Positions 5,517 to 10,018 of a stretch of 10,018 nucleotides of DNA are shown piece after piece (the first letter of the stretch is position 1; each line of letters starts with the position of its first letter). The stretch is from assembly GCA_903886985.1 (NCBI GenBank), contig CAISOI010000183.1:1-10018 (forward strand), read 5' to 3'. The translations under genes and the position numbers were made by a program. This stretch comes from an uncultured Chthonomonas sp. GTDB lineage: Bacteria > Armatimonadota > Chthonomonadetes > Chthonomonadales > CAJBBX01. The notes under the pieces were generated by a model that did no database searches, was not told where the DNA came from, and was given only the letters and a program-made list of their open reading frames with translations.

Positions 5517-8029
5517 AAAACCTTATCATCTCCGTTTCTAAAATCGCACTATTTGCTAGTCTCCTCTTCGAGATGTCTGCTTTGCGAGCGTCTTCGCAGG
5601 GGCTCGGCAGGATCAATCCGAATGCAGGTCTATTTCCCGATTCATCGATTCAAGATTTCAGCTACCTTCAAGATAGACCTGCCGGTAAGCACGGATTTTT
5701 GCAGACTAGTCCCGAAGGCAAATTTGTTTGGTCCAACGGAAAGCGCGCACGCTTCTGGGGAATAAATGTAAGCAATCGAAGCATTTTTGTTACACACGCC
5801 CAAATTGACCGAGTAGTGGATGTATTTGCGCGTGCCGGTGTCAATATGGTGCGCTTTGAAGCGGTCGACTCAACCGGTGGCATTCTCGATTCTGACGATC
5901 CCAATAGTTCACGCACGTTAGACAAAAAGAAACTGGATACGCTCGATTACTGGGTATCGAAAGTAAAAGAGAGAGGCATCTATTACTATTTCGATCTTAT
6001 TGACTTCCGAGTTTTCAAGAGCGGTGATGGTGTCCCCGGTTACGATCAAGTGGGCAGGGCAGCCAAGCCTTATGCGTTCTTCGATCGCCAAATGATTGAA
6101 CTACAAAAAGAGTACGCACGTGAGTTGCTGACCCACAAGAACGCATACACCGGATTGAAATACATTGATGATCCTGCGTTGGCACTTCTTGAGATATGCA
6201 ATGAGCATGGCCTGTTCTTTAAAGCCAATAACTTCGATACGCTTGTCGAGCCTTATGGAACCGCATTGAGACAACTGTGGAATAGGTGGCTCTTAGACAG
6301 ATATGGTTCTCGCGAAGCGATTGAAACCGCATGGGGCAAATTGTCTGAAACGAACGTTCTAACGGTCGCAGAAGACCCCGGTGTATATGGAGTTAATCTG
6401 CCCTTATTCTCGCCGCCACCAGCACGAGAACCGGCGCTAGATAACCTTGTTGTTGATGTGAGACGTGCGAATACCCGATTAAGCGACGGCGTTCGCTTTA
6501 TGTATGAGGTCCAACGTGCATACTTTCGGGAAATGAAGACGGCACTTCGCGAGATGGGGCTAAAAATTCCAATTACCGGAGTAGTCTCCTCAGAATTCCC
6601 GCCGGACTTAGCGTCCGTCTCGGCTGAACTCGACTTCACCAGTGAGAACTACTATGCAGATCATCCCACCTTCGACGGCAAAGATTGGGAAGGGGAGTAT
6701 TTCTACAACGACCTGAACCCAATGAGAGCAGGTACTCCCTATCAGGTTGCTCCATGGCTCGCATCCTTGCGATGGGACAATAAACCCGTTGTAGTCCGCG
6801 AATGGGCAGATGTCTGGCCAAATAGATATCGTGCGATATCTATTCCAGAGATGGTCGCGAACTGTGCGATGCAAGATTTTGATGCAGTTTTGCTCTTTGG
6901 GTATTCGATTACCAAGGACCCTGAAAAACTAAACGACTTCAATCATCAGTGTGATCCCGTCGTCTGGGGTATGTTTGGATTGGGTGCTCAAGCCTTTCTC
7001 CGAGGAGACGTAAAAGCCTCTCCCAGCACTGCCACGATTTTACACACTTCGGAGTCACTCTATAAATGGCCCAATGGAATTACAAACCTTTATCGACTGG
7101 CTTGGTTTGTACGTCTCAACAGTACTTTTGAAAATCGACGGGAATCAGAGCGCAAATCGTCGACGAGCACCGTTTCCCTACGAGATAAACGAATTGTTCC
7201 CGAAACTAAGAATCTTGCGCCGGTGAACTTTACGATATCCCCAAACGATCCTTCCATTGTGGGCTCCATTCTAGACCAACTCCATAACGTCGGAGTTCCA
7301 GTATATGGTCGCATGTTAGAGACTGGCATAATGTCGTCTTGTACCGGGGAGATAGTTCGCAATACAACCGCCGGGTTTATGACTATTAATACACCAAGAA
7401 CAATCGCCATTTGTGGAGAATTGCCAGTAAGCAAAGCAATCATAATTGGTGCCATGACTTTCTATTCGCGTTCTCCTTTGGGTGCAATCATGGTTACTTC
7501 GCTCGATGGTCAGCCATTGAAAACCTCTAAGAGATACATCGTAAAAATGGTGAGCCGTGCGGAGAATACGGAGCAGGAGTTGGAAGCGACGCCACTGAAT
7601 GCGCCGGGTAGATTTCGAGTCAAAAATTGGGGCAAATCACCTGTTTTAACTTTTGGAGTGCCTGACGGAATTACTGTATTTCGTCTAAATAAGGTGCCAG
7701 TACTTTCGTTGACGCAGACCGATGGATCGTGGGAACTGCTTGTAAACAATGGTAAAGCAACCTTCGTAACAGACACGACGAATGTCCGGGGGACTCTCTT
7801 CGCTGATAGCTTTAAGACGATTGCCTTCAGCCCTATTGTCACAAGTGTTAAGGCGCTTTCTCCCGTAGTGCCACCTTCCCCTAAAGTGAAAGCAAGTTCT
7901 CACAAAAAGATAAAAGCGCACAAGAAACTATCCAAGAAAGAGCGGTTACGTCTCGCTCGAAAGAAGAAAATTAAAAAACATGCTCGCGCCTCACATAAGA
8001 AGAAGCGGCATCGCTCCTCGGACGATTAA
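5513..8029 (+). CDS. Secreted GH-A-like glycoside hydrolase (TIM barrel) with strongly basic C-terminal tail
   Basis: From the TTG at 5513 (838 aa) the protein has a clear signal peptide (MKN, hydrophobic core about 4-19, cut near residues 26-28). This TTG overlaps the MOSC stop as TTGA, suggesting translational coupling; no good ribosome site is seen. The frame is open back to 5429, but those residues lie in MOSC and would bury the signal peptide. Residues about 65-470 look like a (beta/alpha)8 barrel: FVWSNGKRARFWGINVSN (71-88), the 'AGVNMVRFE' strand (108-116), LLEICNEHGLF (225-235) with Asn230-Glu231 as likely acid/base, and PVVVREWADVWPN (425-437) with Glu430 as likely nucleophile, as in retaining clan GH-A enzymes. 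A beta-rich domain follows to about 775. Residues 791-838 form a basic tail. I cannot assign a numbered GH family or substrate. The stop overlaps that of the convergent ASPIC gene (TTAA, 8026-8029). Confidence 0.8.
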   Translation: MKNLIISVSKIALFASLLFEMSALRASSQGLGRINPNAGLFPDSSIQDFSYLQDRPAGKHGFLQTSPEGKFVWSNGKRARFWGINVSNRSIFVTHAQIDRVVDVFARAGVNMVRFEAVDSTGGILDSDDPNSSRTLDKKKLDTLDYWVSKVKERGIYYYFDLIDFRVFKSGDGVPGYDQVGRAAKPYAFFDRQMIELQKEYARELLTHKNAYTGLKYIDDPALALLEICNEHGLFFKANNFDTLVEPYGTALRQLWNRWLLDRYGSREAIETAWGKLSETNVLTVAEDPGVYGVNLPLFSPPPAREPALDNLVVDVRRANTRLSDGVRFMYEVQRAYFREMKTALREMGLKIPITGVVSSEFPPDLASVSAELDFTSENYYADHPTFDGKDWEGEYFYNDLNPMRAGTPYQVAPWLASLRWDNKPVVVREWADVWPNRYRAISIPEMVANCAMQDFDAVLLFGYSITKDPEKLNDFNHQCDPVVWGMFGLGAQAFLRGDVKASPSTATILHTSESLYKWPNGITNLYRLAWFVRLNSTFENRRESERKSSTSTVSLRDKRIVPETKNLAPVNFTISPNDPSIVGSILDQLHNVGVPVYGRMLETGIMSSCTGEIVRNTTAGFMTINTPRTIAICGELPVSKAIIIGAMTFYSRSPLGAIMVTSLDGQPLKTSKRYIVKMVSRAENTEQELEATPLNAPGRFRVKNWGKSPVLTFGVPDGITVFRLNKVPVLSLTQTDGSWELLVNNGKATFVTDTTNVRGTLFADSFKTIAFSPIVTSVKALSPVVPPSPKVKASSHKKIKAHKKLSKKERLRLARKKKIKKHARASHKKKRHRSSDD
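7883..8026 (+). other. Coding segment for the Lys/Arg-rich tail of the secreted glycosidase
   Basis: The last 48 residues contain 17 Lys, 6 Arg and 5 His with only 3 acidic residues, two of them at the very end. A short Pro-rich spacer (VVPPSP, 785-790) joins it to the beta-rich domain. Its composition differs sharply from the rest of the protein. It may hold the enzyme on anionic cell-wall or surface polymers; this is inference. Confidence 0.75.
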
Positions 8030-9729
8030 CGTGGTTCTGTGATGTGAATTGTGTGGTCACAAGCGGCCCCATTGATGGTTTGAACATCCCCTCCGGGCCA
8101 CTGGATCTCGATAGTGTCGATGGTTGTTGCACTTCCCAATCCAAAAAGTAGCCTGCGATCCGAAGAGGAAAGATAACTACAAGAACCCCGGACAATTGCC
8201 GTCTGCATTTCTGTCCCATTCTTCACACGTACTCGTGCCCCGATTCCATTTCTATTACTCTTTTTGCCTTGAAGCTCGATCCGAAGCCAATGGTTCCCTG
8301 TGTTGTTCACGTTCTTAAGCAGCCTAACCCCCCCAGCGTTACTGGTTATCAAAATGTCCGGGTGCCCGTCGTTATCAAAATCTCCCCATGCCGCACCTCG
8401 CCCTACTGATTCTGTGCCGAGTGCCTTTCCGACCGTTCCGGTAACTTCGGAATATCGTCCGGCTCCAAGATTACGAAATAGTAGGGAAGGTTCCTTGTAA
8501 CGGACTCCGGTTTGGCGGTTGAGGGCATCTTCCTGAATATGTCCATTTGCAACCAAGATATCTGACCAGCCGTCGCCGTCATAGTCCAAAAAGAGAACGC
8601 CAAATCCGAGATATAGTTGGCTTGCATTTCCGATCCCACTTCGCGCCGCAGTATCCAGATATTGTCCGCCTTCCACCCATCGGAAAAGGGTCAACTGCTC
8701 CCCTGCAAAATTACTGATTACTATCGATTCGTGGCCGCTGTGCATTTCGTCAGCGATGTCAATACCCATTCCAGCCTTGGCTTTGCCAGTTTCTGCAATT
8801 CCGATTCCGGTTTCTATTGCGACCTCTTTAAAGGTTCCATTGCCCTCGTTATGAAACAGAAAATTGGCGACGGTATCGTTGGCCACAATTAAGTCCGGCC
8901 AACCATCTTGATCAAAATCGCAAATGGACACTCCCAACGCCTTACACTTGGGGTTGAATATTCCTGATTTCTTAGACACATCTGTAAACTTGCCATTCCC
9001 ATCGTTATGATAAAGTCGGCAAGATTCGCCTTCGTATTGTTGGGGTGTGGAATAGGATTTGTGTACTGAATCGATGCTGAAATATTGATCTGTTTTCTCA
9101 CTCCACTTCACATAGTGGCAAACAAAGAGATCTAACTTTCCGTCACGATCATAGTCGATCCAGGTGGCACTCGTTGCCCATCCGGGGCTCTCCACGCCAG
9201 CGCTTTTTGTGATGTCTTCAAAACGTCGGCTGCCGTCCTTACCTACTATGTTGTGGAATAATTTTGATGATCCGACGCCAGTGATATAGATGTCGTCAAA
9301 CCCGTCATTATCGAAATCCCCAACAGCGACTCCCATCCCGTACATTGAAACGTTCAGCCCAACTTCAACTGTGACATCCTTGAAGTGAACTCCGTCCAGA
9401 TTTCGGTAAAGATGCATTGTTGGCGCCGCGCGGATCTCATCACGGCTGAATGTAGTGCCATTGACTAGTAAAATGTCTAATCTGCCATCCTTGTCGTAAT
9501 CTATAAACGCGCAACCGGAGCCCATCGTTTCCGGCATAAACTTGCTGCCTCTGGCACCATTAAAGTGGGTGAAATCGATACCAGCCTTTGCGGTTACGTC
9601 TATAAATTGGACTGATGGTGGGGTAGGTGCCGTGACAGGCGATGGGACAGGTTTGCCGCAACCTACAAGTGCAGCGGTTCCAACGATAAGGTTGGCAATA
9701 GCAAGAGCAATAGCAAATGAGTTTCTCAT
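8026..9729 (-). CDS. CRTAC/ASPIC-UnbV lipoprotein with FG-GAP (VCBS) seven-bladed beta-propeller
   Basis: A 567-residue exported lipoprotein: signal peptide with lipobox LVGC (Cys24), a Pro-rich linker, then a beta-propeller of FG-GAP repeats. Six Ca2+-loop motifs of the DxDxDGxxD type start at Asp77, Asp138, Asp192, Asp271, Asp382 and Asp450 (DYDKDGRLD, DFDNDGFDD, DYDRDGKLD, DFDQDGWPD, DYDGDGWSD, DFDNDGHPD). A seventh site at 324-336 keeps the blade framework (MGIDIAD...VISNFAGE) but has lost the aspartates. The C-terminus (about 478-560) is the ASPIC/UnbV domain: NHWLRIELQG, NGIGARVRV and FGLGSATTIDTIEIQWPGG. The family lies at the cell surface or in the periplasm and is thought to serve binding or adhesion; no catalytic residues are known. 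The ATG overlaps the stop of the upstream TPR gene (ATGA), a pairing very common in Acidobacteriota, Planctomycetota and relatives. Confidence 0.93.
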   Translation of the reverse strand: MRNSFAIALAIANLIVGTAALVGCGKPVPSPVTAPTPPSVQFIDVTAKAGIDFTHFNGARGSKFMPETMGSGCAFIDYDKDGRLDILLVNGTTFSRDEIRAAPTMHLYRNLDGVHFKDVTVEVGLNVSMYGMGVAVGDFDNDGFDDIYITGVGSSKLFHNIVGKDGSRRFEDITKSAGVESPGWATSATWIDYDRDGKLDLFVCHYVKWSEKTDQYFSIDSVHKSYSTPQQYEGESCRLYHNDGNGKFTDVSKKSGIFNPKCKALGVSICDFDQDGWPDLIVANDTVANFLFHNEGNGTFKEVAIETGIGIAETGKAKAGMGIDIADEMHSGHESIVISNFAGEQLTLFRWVEGGQYLDTAARSGIGNASQLYLGFGVLFLDYDGDGWSDILVANGHIQEDALNRQTGVRYKEPSLLFRNLGAGRYSEVTGTVGKALGTESVGRGAAWGDFDNDGHPDILITSNAGGVRLLKNVNNTGNHWLRIELQGKKSNRNGIGARVRVKNGTEMQTAIVRGSCSYLSSSDRRLLFGLGSATTIDTIEIQWPGGDVQTINGAACDHTIHITEPR

Positions 9730-10018
9730 TCATTTGTCCCGGCATGTGTTGAGTGTTTGAGTTCGTGAATGTGGATTGGCTGCGCCTCCCGCACGATTTC
9801 GGGGTGCAGTTTCAAGTAAGGATCGCGAAGTGATCGCAAAGGCTCGTCCTCTTGGAGAGATTTGAAGATTGCTTCTTCGCGCCGTGCTGCGGTGATTTTT
9901 CTCTGCCGCGTGTAAACCTGCATCAAATTGTAATGCGCGGGAGCATCGTCTGGATCGACTGCCAGAACATGTTCAAATGCCTTTTCTGCGTCGTGATTGT
10001 GACCGCTTTGCAGAGAAC
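9726..10018 (-). CDS. C-terminal end of a TPR-repeat protein (5' end outside window)
   Basis: The minus-strand frame is open from the window edge to the TGA at 9728-9726 (96 visible residues). A TPR unit is plain near its start: GHNHDAEKAFEHVLAVDPDD followed by APAHYNLMQVYTRQ, with the usual Ala/Tyr helix positions and 'DPDDAPAHYNL' turn. The tail, DPYLKLHPEIVREAQPIHIHE, matches the conserved ending of TPR proteins that precede ASPIC/UnbV genes ('..N.E.QPIHVH'). The true start lies beyond 10018; the internal TTG at 9926 is not used because TPR sequence continues upstream of it. The stop overlaps the ATG of the ASPIC gene by ATGA, so the two are probably made together, with the TPR protein as partner or chaperone of the propeller lipoprotein (inferred). 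Confidence 0.88.
   Translation of the reverse strand, partial: SLQSGHNHDAEKAFEHVLAVDPDDAPAHYNLMQVYTRQRKITAARREEAIFKSLQEDEPLRSLRDPYLKLHPEIVREAQPIHIHELKHSTHAGTNE

Overview
The window looks like chromosomal DNA of a free-living bacterium with moderate GC. The mix of genes is typical of poorly cultivated phyla rich in secreted proteins: a TPR protein paired with a CRTAC/ASPIC-UnbV lipoprotein, a NicO transporter with a large periplasmic domain, DUF2203, a VC1184-type class V aminotransferase and large secreted glycosidase-like proteins. My best guess is Armatimonadota, with Acidobacteriota as the alternative; this is an inference from gene content, not from a marker gene. There are no RNA genes, insertion sequences, phage genes or CRISPR arrays. 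Coding density is very high and no stretch over 300 bases lacks a gene.

Layout. Positions 1-986 (+) hold the 3' part of a large (alpha/alpha)6-type glycosidase-like protein. A small zinc-ribbon membrane protein follows (1071-1565, +), then a Ni/Co transporter of the NicO family (1677-3218, +). Its stop codon overlaps that of a convergent PLP enzyme of the cysteine desulfurase-like group (3215-4444, -). A 165-base divergent spacer separates that gene from a rightward group: DUF2203 (4610-5014), a MOSC-domain protein (5049-5516) and a secreted GH-A-like glycosidase with a strongly basic C-terminal tail (5513-8029). This last gene converges, again with overlapping stops, on a leftward pair: the 3' end of a TPR gene (9726-10018, -) translationally coupled to an ASPIC/UnbV seven-bladed propeller lipoprotein (8026-9729, -).

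How the genes fit together. Two themes recur. The first is cell-surface and extracellular work: two glycosidase-like proteins, a surface lipoprotein with its TPR partner, and a metal transporter with an exported metal-binding domain. The second is sulfur and cofactor chemistry: a NifS-fold protein and a MOSC protein sit on either side of a divergent promoter region, the same two domains that are fused in eukaryotic molybdenum-cofactor sulfurase. No complete novel defence or mobile system is visible. The points most worth following up are the basic tail on the secreted glycosidase, the NifS-fold protein lacking the usual catalytic cysteine, the NifS/MOSC neighbourhood, and a phased repeat operator-like element in front of the Ni/Co transporter.
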